A DNA stretch of 50,652 nt from Candidatus Symbiothrix dinenymphae (GTDB lineage Bacteria; Bacteroidota; Bacteroidia; Bacteroidales; Azobacteroidaceae): assembly GCA_001417715.1 (NCBI GenBank), contig BBRT01000115.1, positions 1-50,652 on the forward strand, read 5' to 3'. Positions within the stretch are counted from its first letter, which is position 1. Each line of letters starts with the position of its first letter. The translations under genes were made by a program, and so were the position numbers. Below, piece after piece: positions 24,551 to 32,961 of this stretch. The notes under the pieces were generated by a model. It saw only the letters and a list, made by a program, of their open reading frames with translations. It was not told the DNA's origin and did not search any database.

Positions 24551-24845
24551 GGGGTGTTAAAAAGATGGATGTTTTATGAATATTGTTCGTTCATCATTTG
24601 TTTTTATCCCGTAGGGATTGTAGCTCGGTAGAAAATAGAATCGCCCCGCCCCCCCCCATTTCAGCATCCCGTAGGGATGCAACCGATTGCGGATTATGTT
24701 GCATCCCTACGGGATGCGGGGAGAAGGAGAGGTATGATTTTCTACCGAGCTACAATCCCTACGGGATAAAAAACAGAACGCAAAAATTTTCACCCGATTG
24801 TAATCTGTTTGACACCCCACCCTACGGGATGCGGCTCCAACTCCC
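24542..24845. repeat. Long palindromic element, copy 3
   Basis: Nearly identical to copy 1, offset by 1380 bases, with the same replaced left arm (AAAGATGGATGTTTTATGAA). It shares CCCGTAGGG at its left boundary with copy 2. The C run in the loop is longer (9 or more C) than in copies 1 and 2. Confidence 0.9.
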
Positions 24846-24867
24846 CCTGCGGGGGGGGCGGAGGGCA

Positions 24868-24958
24868 AACTAAACTCTAATAACTAAACTCTAAACTAAA
24901 CTCTAATAACTAAACTCTAAACTAAACTCTAAACTCTAATAACTAAACTCTAAACTAA
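24868..24958. repeat. ACTCTAA tandem repeat
   Basis: Roughly ten copies of AACTCTA and AACTAA units lead directly into the stop codon of the giant GLUG lipoprotein gene. Confidence 0.9.
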
Positions 24959-24960
24959 CG

Positions 24961-27900
24961 TTATTCAAAAAACAGCTGGGGTAGTATGGTGAGGTTGGTT
25001 TGGCCGTCTTGTCCGTTGACTGTGTTGGGCTTCCAGTACTTCCCGGTGCCCGAGCCGTCGCCGGTACCCCAATTGCCGCTTGTACCAATCGGGGCGATGT
25101 TCAAGTTGAATGGAGCGCTGTCGGTGAAGGCATTACCGCTCCCCTGTGCGTTCGGCGCAGCAGAGCTTGACCAGTAGCAGTCCATCCCAGTGCCGAGGTT
25201 GTGCCCTGCTATGTCGCCGGGGGTGGCGGCGGTCAGCCCGCCTGTGTTGTAACAAGCGGAGATAGTGTTACTCGCCATGGTCCCCACCACGCCGCCGACA
25301 TAGTTGCCGGTTCCGGTCACCGCGCCTGTGTTGTAACAGGCGGTGATGTCGCCGGCGATTCTCCCCACTATGCCGCCGACAAGTTGAATTCCGGTCACCG
25401 TGGCTGTGTTGTAACAGGCGGTGATGTCGCCGGTGTTCATGTACCCCACTATGCCGCCAGCGCCGCCAGCGCCGCCAGCGCCGCCAATGCCTACGGTCAA
25501 GCTCACACCGCCTGTGTTGTAAGAGGCGAAGATTGTGCCGGTGCTACGCCCCGCCACGCCGCCGACTCTCTCGTCGATTCCGCTCACCGCGGCTGTGTTG
25601 TAACATTTGGATATATTGGCACCCGCTATGTCCCCCACCACGCCGCCGACATTGTGGCCGGTTCCGCTCACCGCGGCTGTGTTGTAACAGTCGGTGATGT
25701 CGCCGGAGCTGTACCCCGCCACGCCGCCGACATAGCCGACTCCGGTTCCGGTCACCGCGGCTGTGTTGTGACAATTGGAGATATTGGTACCCGACATGTA
25801 CCCCACCACGCCGCCGACATTGACGCCTCCGGTCACGTTTCCGCCATCATTGTGAGAGTCGGTGATGTCGCCGGTGCTGTTCCCCGCCACGCCGCCGACT
25901 CTGCTGTCGGTTCCAACCACACTTCCGCCATCATTGTGAGAGTCGGTGATGTCGCCGGTGATGTCCCCCACCACGCCGCCGACATTGTTGGCTCCAGCCA
26001 CGTTTCCGCCGTCATTGTAAGAGCCGGTGATGGCGCCGGTGCTGTTCCCCACCACGCCGCCGACATTGTTGCCTCCAGCCACGTTTCCGCCGTCATTGTA
26101 AGAGCCGGTGATGTCGCCGGTGCTGTTCCCCACCACGCCGCCGACATTGTTGGCTCCAGCCACGTTTCCGCCGTCATTGTAAGAGTTGGTGATGGTGCCG
26201 GAGCTGTTCCCCGCCACGCCGCCGACATCGCTGGTTCCGGTCACCGCGGCTGTGTTGTGACAGTCGGTGATGGCGAAGGTTGCCCCCCCCACCACGCCGC
26301 CGACAGAGGTGGTTCCAACCACACTGTCGCCTTCATTGTGAGAGTCGGTGATGGTGCCGAGTGTTGACCCCACCACGCCGCCGATATGTGTATCCCCGCG
26401 CACCTTGGCTGTGTTGTAACAGGTGGTGATGTTGCCATCTGTTGACCCCACCACGCCGCCGACACGGTCGCCGGTTCCAACCACGCTTACGCCTTCATTG
26501 CGAGAGTCGGTGATGTCGGCGGAGCTGCTCCCCACCACGCCGCCGACCCAGCCCTTTCCGCTCACCGTGGCGTCGTTGCGACAGTTGGTGATGCTGCCAA
26601 TGTATGTTGACCCCACCACGCCGCCGACACGGTCGCCGGTTCCAACCACGCTTCCGCCTTCATTGCGAGAGTCGGTGATGGTGGTGTTGTTGGTGCTTGC
26701 CCCCGCCACGCCGCCGATGTTCCCCACGCCGCTCACCGCGGCTCTGTTGCGACAGTTGATGATGCTGCCATCTGCTTCCCCCACCACGCCGCCGACATTG
26801 CTGCCGGTTCCAATCACGCTTACGCCATCATTGTAAGAGCCGGTGATGGTGCCGGTGCTGCTCCCCACCACGCCGCCGACCAAGCCCCCTCCGCTCACCG
26901 TGGCGTTGTTGTAACAGGTGGTGATGGTGCCGTCGCTTGCCCCTACCACGCCGCCGATAAATGAATTCCCGCCGCTCACCGCGGTATAGTTGTTACAGGT
27001 GGTGATGGTGCCGGTGCTGCTCCCCACCACGCCGCCGATATATGCTGCACTACCGCTCACCGTGACTCCTCTGTTATGACAGCTGATGATGGTTCCGCCG
27101 CTTGACCCTACCACGCCGCCGACCGAGCTCCTTCCGGTCACCGTGCCGGAAACGAGACTGAGGTTCTCGACTCTTCCGGTCGATATACGGCCGAAGAGCC
27201 CTACATAATCCTCACCGGTTTTTTCTATCTTCAGGTTTTCCAGTTCCTTTCCCCCGCCGTCAAAGATACCGGTAAAGGGCAAACTATTGTTCCCCAGGGG
27301 CGTAAACGACACGTCCATCATGTCCAGGTCGGCCTCCAGTCCGTAGGTGTCGCTAAGTTTTACATCATCCGCGCCTATCAGTTGTAACTCCGCATAACTG
27401 CCTATGGGGATATGACCGCTGGAATTGTCGGGGCGGAGAACCAGGACTCCGGTAACCGCCAGATTGAGCCCGATAGGATAAGTCGCATCCGGCGCGGCAC
27501 GTCCTATCAGGTGGGTCATGTCGCCGCCCAACGTAGGGGCGGTTAGGGTGAGGCTCTCCACGCGTCCCGGGGGCACCAGGTGCAAGGTGGCGTCGTACCA
27601 CAGGCTACCATTTCTGATAAATAGCACGTCAAGGGCGTCGGTAGAGTTATAGTAGTTGATACGGGCAGACCCCGTGTAGCCACCCGTCACAGAAAAGTAG
27701 GGCACCGCCGCCAGAACGTGAACCTGAAAAGTTGCCTCTATCCCCTCGACCGTTGCGGTTACGGTGACCGGTCCCGTTGCCGGCGTTGAAGGCGCTACCC
27801 CCGTTATCGTCCAGGCCTGATCCGTCCAGGGTGCAGCTGGCACCGCGTTCTGGGTTGCCGTTACTATGTTGTTAGCCGAAGTCATGGTCACTTCCCCATT

Positions 27901-29895
27901 AGAGGTGTTAGGAGGCATTACATCCGCATAGATTGTTTTGGTTTCCCCCACAATCAGCCATATCGTTGTACCGGCTACATTATCAGCGGTACGAGCCGGA
28001 TCATCTTTGAGAATCAGGTCGATAGTATGAATAGGCAGAACTTTTACCCTAAAAGTCTGAGTTAAAGGACCATACGCGCCACCGTTGCAAGTGGCTGTAA
28101 TGAGCACACCTTCCGGCGGCGTCACTTCTTGCGCCAGTATTGTGGCCGCCTGATTAGTCCATGGAGCTGTTGCGGGTGCCCCGGACTGCGTTGCCGTTAC
28201 CTTGTCGTCATCCGCCGAAGACCAATACACGGCACCATCGGCGGCATTATCAGGCGTCACATCCGCATAGACAGTTGTGTCTTGCCCCACGAACAACGTT
28301 ATCACCGTAGTGTTCGTTATGGGGTCGTCATTCGCGTTTTTGAGAGTTAGCCCTGTTGCCGGAACAGCACATACATCTGAGACAATGTTGCAGCTTGCAA
28401 CAAACTTGCCGGAGGCGGTGGTAGCCGTTACGACGGCAGTACCCGGTCCGGTTCTCCAAATTAGCACAGCAGTATCGGTACCCTCCAATGCCGGTATCTT
28501 TACTATTTCGGCCACCCCGGTAGCCGGTATAATCGACCAATTCACACGTTTATTTGTGGCTGTGCTCGGCAAAACGGAAGCCCTCAGGGTATCTATATTG
28601 CCCGGACTGGCGCATTGGAGTGTAATATCTTCTTTGTCTAACAGCACCCCCGTGGCGGGAACACTATTGTCAACCTCTTCGTCGTCGTCGTCAGGTGATT
28701 TTCCTCCGGTGGGCACTGTCCACTCTACATCGTCGTCTGTCCAGGGTTTAACAGTGGCAACGATGTCTGTGGGCTGATTCAGCACTTCATCGAAACTGCC
28801 AAAACCGGGACCGGAAATCTCGTCTATGAAAACCTTGTAATGATGGTTTCGCAAAATGTCGACGGGACCCTTTTCGCTCACCAGCGGGACGGTGTAGTAC
28901 GACAATTTGTCCCTACCCTGATAGTAGCCAGCCAGTATCATACTGGTAGCTTTTTGTGGGTTAGCTTCGGTTCTGTTGTTTATCTCATAAAGGTAAATAT
29001 AGCCGTTGCAGCCGTTCCATGATATGGTGTCGCTCTGCAACGGGATATCATAACTCGGGTTTGGCGCCCCTCCGGCCACCCCCCCTGCTGAATTTCTATT
29101 ATTATAGGTATAGCCTGTATATTTCAAGATACGCGTGGTGTCTTTGTCGTTCCCCACTTTTGGTGGTATCGGAAACTGCATGGACGGTCTGATAGCATAC
29201 CCTATGGAGGCATCCCAGGAAGCCGAATCCGGGACGATTTTGCCGCTTCTGACCACATTGTAAATCCAAATCTCTGTCAACTTAAAATCGGAAATCACAT
29301 AGCTCGCATCCACCGACACTTTGGCAACCATCCGCGTCAGGGCTATTTCTGCCACCAGGGGCATATCATCCTCCACCACGAGATTGTTCAACTCACCCCA
29401 CATCGGGAATCCCGACACTTCCAGCTTTCCGTCGAAAGGGGCAACCTCCACCAAATTGGGCAGGAACGATTCTTTGGTCACACCCACTCTCAGCCCGGCC
29501 ACTTTATCCAACTCCGCCGTGCAATTAGCCAGCACCACCACCGAATTGTAACGCCCAATTTGCAAATTGGCAGAAAAGGACACATACTTGGCATCCGCAG
29601 TAGCATCGGTGAAATAAGACGAGGAGAGAGAAAACCGCTCCACATATTTGTCCGTTTCATCGAAAAGCAACAAATCAATCTCATTGATACGGTTTTCGGG
29701 TTCCGTTCCGGGCGTGGCATAAGTGACCAGCTTCGATGCTTGGCTCCCTTTAAAACTCAACCGAAAGGTTGTTGTAACCGGCGCCTGCGGCTTTTCTCTA
29801 TGACGTAATTCGTCATTGTTTGCGCACGAAGCCGTGCCCAAGACAACGCCCAGCAGAGCTGCGGCAAACCACGAATAACTAATTCTTTTCATCAT
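24961..29895 (-). CDS. Giant lipoprotein: fimbrillin-like head, Ig-like domains, about 30 GLUG repeats
   Basis: A 1644-residue protein with ATG at 29895; frames further upstream run into the -7 box. The lipoprotein signal MMKRISYSWFAAALLGVVLG ends at Cys24. Residues 40-400 have the FimA/Mfa-like pattern TTFRLSFKGS, RINEIDLLLFDETDKYVERF, YNSVVVLANCT. Residues 410-700 hold three Ig-like (BIG2-type) domains, each opening with PATGVLLDKEDITL-like sequence. Residues 700-880 match the 18447 gene (THLIGRAAPDATYPIGLNL). From about 890 to 1560, GLUG repeats VGGVVGSSTGTITTCYNNAT alternate. The end is WGTGDGSGTGKYWKP and LFFE. It is probably a surface stalk or adhesin; the ligand is unknown. The repeat DNA is nearly identical, so length variation is likely. 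Confidence 0.85.
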   Translation of the reverse strand: MMKRISYSWFAAALLGVVLGTASCANNDELRHREKPQAPVTTTFRLSFKGSQASKLVTYATPGTEPENRINEIDLLLFDETDKYVERFSLSSSYFTDATADAKYVSFSANLQIGRYNSVVVLANCTAELDKVAGLRVGVTKESFLPNLVEVAPFDGKLEVSGFPMWGELNNLVVEDDMPLVAEIALTRMVAKVSVDASYVISDFKLTEIWIYNVVRSGKIVPDSASWDASIGYAIRPSMQFPIPPKVGNDKDTTRILKYTGYTYNNRNSAGGVAGGAPNPSYDIPLQSDTISWNGCNGYIYLYEINNRTEANPQKATSMILAGYYQGRDKLSYYTVPLVSEKGPVDILRNHHYKVFIDEISGPGFGSFDEVLNQPTDIVATVKPWTDDDVEWTVPTGGKSPDDDDEEVDNSVPATGVLLDKEDITLQCASPGNIDTLRASVLPSTATNKRVNWSIIPATGVAEIVKIPALEGTDTAVLIWRTGPGTAVVTATTASGKFVASCNIVSDVCAVPATGLTLKNANDDPITNTTVITLFVGQDTTVYADVTPDNAADGAVYWSSADDDKVTATQSGAPATAPWTNQAATILAQEVTPPEGVLITATCNGGAYGPLTQTFRVKVLPIHTIDLILKDDPARTADNVAGTTIWLIVGETKTIYADVMPPNTSNGEVTMTSANNIVTATQNAVPAAPWTDQAWTITGVAPSTPATGPVTVTATVEGIEATFQVHVLAAVPYFSVTGGYTGSARINYYNSTDALDVLFIRNGSLWYDATLHLVPPGRVESLTLTAPTLGGDMTHLIGRAAPDATYPIGLNLAVTGVLVLRPDNSSGHIPIGSYAELQLIGADDVKLSDTYGLEADLDMMDVSFTPLGNNSLPFTGIFDGGGKELENLKIEKTGEDYVGLFGRISTGRVENLSLVSGTVTGRSSVGGVVGSSGGTIISCHNRGVTVSGSAAYIGGVVGSSTGTITTCNNYTAVSGGNSFIGGVVGASDGTITTCYNNATVSGGGLVGGVVGSSTGTITGSYNDGVSVIGTGSNVGGVVGEADGSIINCRNRAAVSGVGNIGGVAGASTNNTTITDSRNEGGSVVGTGDRVGGVVGSTYIGSITNCRNDATVSGKGWVGGVVGSSSADITDSRNEGVSVVGTGDRVGGVVGSTDGNITTCYNTAKVRGDTHIGGVVGSTLGTITDSHNEGDSVVGTTSVGGVVGGATFAITDCHNTAAVTGTSDVGGVAGNSSGTITNSYNDGGNVAGANNVGGVVGNSTGDITGSYNDGGNVAGGNNVGGVVGNSTGAITGSYNDGGNVAGANNVGGVVGDITGDITDSHNDGGSVVGTDSRVGGVAGNSTGDITDSHNDGGNVTGGVNVGGVVGYMSGTNISNCHNTAAVTGTGVGYVGGVAGYSSGDITDCYNTAAVSGTGHNVGGVVGDIAGANISKCYNTAAVSGIDERVGGVAGRSTGTIFASYNTGGVSLTVGIGGAGGAGGAGGIVGYMNTGDITACYNTATVTGIQLVGGIVGRIAGDITACYNTGAVTGTGNYVGGVVGTMASNTISACYNTGGLTAATPGDIAGHNLGTGMDCYWSSSAAPNAQGSGNAFTDSAPFNLNIAPIGTSGNWGTGDGSGTGKYWKPNTVNGQDGQTNLTILPQLFFE

Positions 29896-29925
29896 TGCAA
29901 AATATTTGACCATAAATTTTGGGCG

Positions 29926-29933
29926 CAAAGGTA
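29926..29933 (-). promoter_or_regulatory. -7 box of giant GLUG gene
   Basis: TACCTTTG on the minus strand, 30 bases upstream of the ATG at 29895. Confidence 0.75.
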
Positions 29934-29956
29934 CGAAATGTTTTTTAAATATGAAA

Positions 29957-31762
29957 TTAGCCCAGCACCAGTTTAAAATCTTTGACGAAGGATTCCAACT
30001 TGGGATTTTTCTTTAGCATGTAATCGTATTTATCGTGGTTTGTGTAGGGCAAATAGTTGGCGGGGTTGTCGGTGATGGCTATTTCCAATTCAAATTGGTT
30101 GTTTCGCAACTGTTGAGCGAGGAAGTATTTGATTTCGGGCTGTTTTTCTGTCAATTTATTTTGCTGTTCGGGATTGAAAACCCCAATCAGGATGCGGTTG
30201 CCGTCCTGCAATTCCGGCTTGATAGTCAAAATGGTGTTTTTGAGGTATGTATCTGCCTCATGGTCGGCAAAAGTCTTCCACGCGCGTTCCAAATCCTCGC
30301 TTGTGAATGCTTCCATGAGAACTGCATTCGCCAAATCAGGGGCTTGCGATGCGGGGTCAGTATGTTTGTTGGCATCCGGGTTCTTCAACGAAAACGATGG
30401 CAATTTGCCTTTTTTGAGAGGGGCGGGAGGAGCCGTCTGCTCATTGGCAGTCGCCGGAGGGGATTGCGGGTCAAGCCCGCAATGACGATCAGTCGTGGGC
30501 AACTGCTCATTGGCAATTGTTTGAGGGGATTGCGGGTCAAGCCCGCAATGACGATCAGTCGCAGGCAACCGCTCACTGGTAACCGGTACCTGGTAACTGG
30601 TAACTGGTAACTGGTCACTGGTAACTAACGGGTCTATTTTTTTTTTGTCGTCAACCATTGCCGGTTGGCGATTATATTGCGAGAGGCGTATGAGTAGCAA
30701 TTCCAGCAATAGCCGCTTATTTTTGCTGTATCGGTAGTCCAAATCTGTTTGGTTGCTCCATTCGAGGGCTTTGTAGAGGAACTCAACCGGGCATTTTTGC
30801 GCCAAAGTCAAATACTTTTCTTTCACGGCATCGCCCACCTCAAACAGGACGATGGTGCTCGGATCTTTGCACACCAGCACGTCGCGGAAAAATCCGGCAA
30901 GCCCGGAGATAATCTGCTGCCCGTCGAAGCCTTTGCGCAGAATTTCGTCGAAAATGAGCAGACTTTGACTTACTTCGCCTGCCAAAATAGCTTCCGTCAG
31001 GCGAAAATAATAGTCGTAATCCAGCACATTCAGGTTTTCGAGCACCGACTTGTAGGTTACGTTGCCGCCCGAAAAACTGACTACCTGGTCGAAAATCGAC
31101 AACGCATCGCGCATCCCGCCATCGGCTTTTTGAGCAATCGCGTTCAGGGCTTCCGGTTCGGCAGTCACATTTTCGCTTTTCGCCACGTATTGCAAATGAC
31201 TGACGGTATCGTTGATGGTGATGCGGCTGAAATCATAAATCTGACAACGCGACAAAATCGTTGGGATAATCTTGTGCTTTTCGGTGGTTGCCAGGATGAA
31301 AACAGCGTGATGAGGCGGCTCTTCCAGCGTTTTGAGAAACGCGTTGAACGCCGCCGTGGAGAGCATGTGCACTTCATCAATGATATAGACCTTGTATTTT
31401 CCGAGTTGCGGCGGGATGCGCACCTGGTCGGTCAGCGCGCGGATGTCGTCGACCGAATTGTTCGACGCCGCATCCAGTTCATATATATTATAGGAGCGAT
31501 TGTCGTTGAAGGCCTTGCACGATTCGCATTCGTTGCACGCTTCACCGTCCGCCGTCAGATTTTGGCAGTTGATGGTTTTGGCAAAAATGCGGGCGCAAGT
31601 TGTTTTCCCCACTCCTCTTGGACCGCAAAACAGATAGGCATGCGCCAATTTCTGATTTTGGATGGCATTTTTGAGGGTGGTGATCAACGATTTTTGCCCG
31701 ACTACCGATTGAAAGGTAGCCGGGCGATATTTTCGTGCCGATACTATATAGTTGTCGTCCAT
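29957..31762 (-). CDS. dnaX: DNA polymerase III subunit gamma/tau with repeat-derived linker
   Basis: A 601-residue clamp-loader ATPase that loads the sliding clamp and organises the replisome. ARKYRPATFQSVVGQ (8-22) and Walker A FCGPRGVGKTTCARIF (near 46) are typical, as are a four-Cys zinc module (CQNLTADGEACNECESC), Walker B YIIDEVHMLS and the SRC sensor SRCQIYDF. Domain III ends near 380. The linker (about 385-470) is made of genomic repeats: CAGTTAC-type DNA encodes [17 protein letters not shown], and two palindromes encode RHCGLDPQSP twice in a 66-base tandem duplication. The tau-type C-terminus resumes near 490. The start follows the YXWGXW gene's stop with no gap. Confidence 0.96.
   Translation of the reverse strand: MDDNYIVSARKYRPATFQSVVGQKSLITTLKNAIQNQKLAHAYLFCGPRGVGKTTCARIFAKTINCQNLTADGEACNECESCKAFNDNRSYNIYELDAASNNSVDDIRALTDQVRIPPQLGKYKVYIIDEVHMLSTAAFNAFLKTLEEPPHHAVFILATTEKHKIIPTILSRCQIYDFSRITINDTVSHLQYVAKSENVTAEPEALNAIAQKADGGMRDALSIFDQVVSFSGGNVTYKSVLENLNVLDYDYYFRLTEAILAGEVSQSLLIFDEILRKGFDGQQIISGLAGFFRDVLVCKDPSTIVLFEVGDAVKEKYLTLAQKCPVEFLYKALEWSNQTDLDYRYSKNKRLLLELLLIRLSQYNRQPAMVDDKKKIDPLVTSDQLPVTSYQVPVTSERLPATDRHCGLDPQSPQTIANEQLPTTDRHCGLDPQSPPATANEQTAPPAPLKKGKLPSFSLKNPDANKHTDPASQAPDLANAVLMEAFTSEDLERAWKTFADHEADTYLKNTILTIKPELQDGNRILIGVFNPEQQNKLTEKQPEIKYFLAQQLRNNQFELEIAITDNPANYLPYTNHDKYDYMLKKNPKLESFVKDFKLVLG
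30441..30572. repeat. 66-base tandem duplication with GCGGGTCAAGCCCGC inside dnaX
   Basis: Two head-to-tail 66-base units (30441-30506, 30507-30572), each holding ATTGCGGGTCAAGCCCGCAA (from 30463 and from 30529). The length is 22 codons, so the frame is kept. Confidence 0.92.
30573..30627. repeat. CAGTTAC-type tandem repeat inside dnaX
   Basis: Seven or eight GGTAACT units (reverse complement AGTTACC) read in the dnaX frame as [13 protein letters not shown]. Confidence 0.92.
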
Positions 31763-32659
31763 TTAGTTTCTGTTGCCGCGCGACGAGCCTGATGAGCTGC
31801 CACTGCTGCGGGTTGAGCTTGGTGTTGCACTGCCGCTGCTGCGAGTGCCCGATGCCGGCGCCGCGCTGCCACTGCGGGTGCTGCCTGAGCCGCTGCTGCG
31901 GGTGGTTGTTGCCGGAGCAGCCGACTTTTCCGTGCTACCGCTGCGTGTGGTAGTGGAGCTTGGGCTGCTGCTGCGCGTAGTCGTTGTGGTGTTTGTTCCC
32001 GAACTGCGCGTAGGCATTTCGGCAGAACTGCTTTCGCGTGTTCCCGTGCGTGTATTTGCACTGCTTCGTGTCGAACTTTCGGTGCGCGCCGGAGCCGGAT
32101 TGCGCGCCGCCTGGTTGATAGATGACCGTTCGCCTGCGGGCTGCCGGTTGAAACTGTGGGAGCTGCTGTAGCCGGCACCCCGATATTCCGGACGGTGGTC
32201 GTAGCCATAAGCGTAGCCATGTCGCCCGGCTCCTGTCGGCTTGTGGTAATAGACCGGCCGCCCATAATAGTCGTAGCGCCCATGATAGTAGCCAAAGGTC
32301 AACGCATGATTGCGCGGCAACCACTGCGCTTCCACCCACCGGTAGCCATGCCGGTAGCTTTCCCAATAGCCCGGCACCCAATAGGCATTGGTATAAGGCG
32401 CCACAGCCCAATACCCCGGCGTCCACACATAGCCGTGACGGTAATTGTCCCACGACCAAAAGCCATCAATCCAGATGTAATTGGGCGCAGGAGGCGCCAC
32501 CACCGGCACATTCACATCCAGCACAATATCCGGTGCAATAGGAATGCTGCCATAGACAGACACATAAACTTTCGCCTGCGCGTTAATCGGTGTCAGCGAT
32601 ACGCCAGCCACCATACTAAGCATCAAAAATGCCAAAACAGAATGATAAATCGTCTTCAT
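31763..32659 (-). CDS. Exported YXWGXW-type protein with Ser/Thr/Arg-rich tail
   Basis: A 298-residue protein with ATG at 32659. The signal peptide ends near residue 29 (LTPINAQA). Residues 55-115 carry the aromatic repeat motif of YXWGXW proteins (IWIDGFWSWDNYRHGYVW, TPGYWAVAP, WVPGYWESYRHGYRWVEAQW). From about 160 to the end the sequence is almost only Ser, Thr, Arg, Gly and Ala (TRSSGSGSTRSGSAAPA). The tail is low-complexity and cationic, which would suit contact with anionic surface polymers or RNA; that is speculation. The family's function is unknown. It is cotranscribed with dnaX by adjacency (stop touches the dnaX start), an odd pairing of an envelope protein with replication. Confidence 0.8.
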   Translation of the reverse strand: MKTIYHSVLAFLMLSMVAGVSLTPINAQAKVYVSVYGSIPIAPDIVLDVNVPVVAPPAPNYIWIDGFWSWDNYRHGYVWTPGYWAVAPYTNAYWVPGYWESYRHGYRWVEAQWLPRNHALTFGYYHGRYDYYGRPVYYHKPTGAGRHGYAYGYDHRPEYRGAGYSSSHSFNRQPAGERSSINQAARNPAPARTESSTRSSANTRTGTRESSSAEMPTRSSGTNTTTTTRSSSPSSTTTRSGSTEKSAAPATTTRSSGSGSTRSGSAAPASGTRSSGSATPSSTRSSGSSSGSSRGNRN

Positions 32660-32677
32660 AATTCATAAATTTTGGTG

Positions 32678-32685
32678 CAAATGTA
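32678..32685 (-). promoter_or_regulatory. -7 box of YXWGXW-dnaX operon
   Basis: TACATTTG on the minus strand, 18 bases upstream of the ATG at 32659. Confidence 0.6.
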
Positions 32686-32760
32686 CGGACAAAATTTGAC
32701 ATAGATTTATAATTTGTGTTAAAGTAAAGTCAATGAAATAAAAAATTGCATATTTATTGT

Positions 32761-32850
32761 CTGAACTGTGATTTTAAGATGATTTTATTGATTTGTGTGA
32801 TTGATTTGAATCATATAAATCAATAAAATCATACTAAAATCACAGTTCAG
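32761..32850. repeat. Long AT-rich inverted repeat
   Basis: 34-base arms (32761-32794 and 32817-32850) with two mismatches: CTGAACTGTGATTTTA pairs with TAAAATCACAGTTCAG. The loop is 22 bases. It is followed by repeated CACAGTTCAGAC and GTTCAGACGAGCATCATG units to about 32898. The rest of the 302-base gap holds the palindrome at 32899-32926; no gene was seen. Confidence 0.9.
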
Positions 32851-32898
32851 ACTACAATCACAGTTCAGACGAGCATCATGGTTCAGACGAGCATCATG

Positions 32899-32926
32899 GT
32901 AGAGACGTGGCGCGCCACGTCTCTAC
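32899..32926. repeat. 28-base perfect palindrome
   Basis: GTAG, then AGACGTGGCGCGCCACGTCT, then CTAC. It is the intergenic copy of the palindrome found inside the BspA-like gene at 15701-15720. Confidence 0.95.
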
Positions 32927-32961
32927 TGCTTACCTATTCGTAGCCGCCCTATACAAGTTGT

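Noticed and set aside
25201..26367. 388-codon plus-strand frame opposite the giant GLUG gene
   Set aside because: Produced by the repeated GLUG DNA read backwards; the minus-strand domains are convincing.
30749..31792. 347-codon plus-strand frame opposite dnaX
   Set aside because: dnaX on the other strand is certain.
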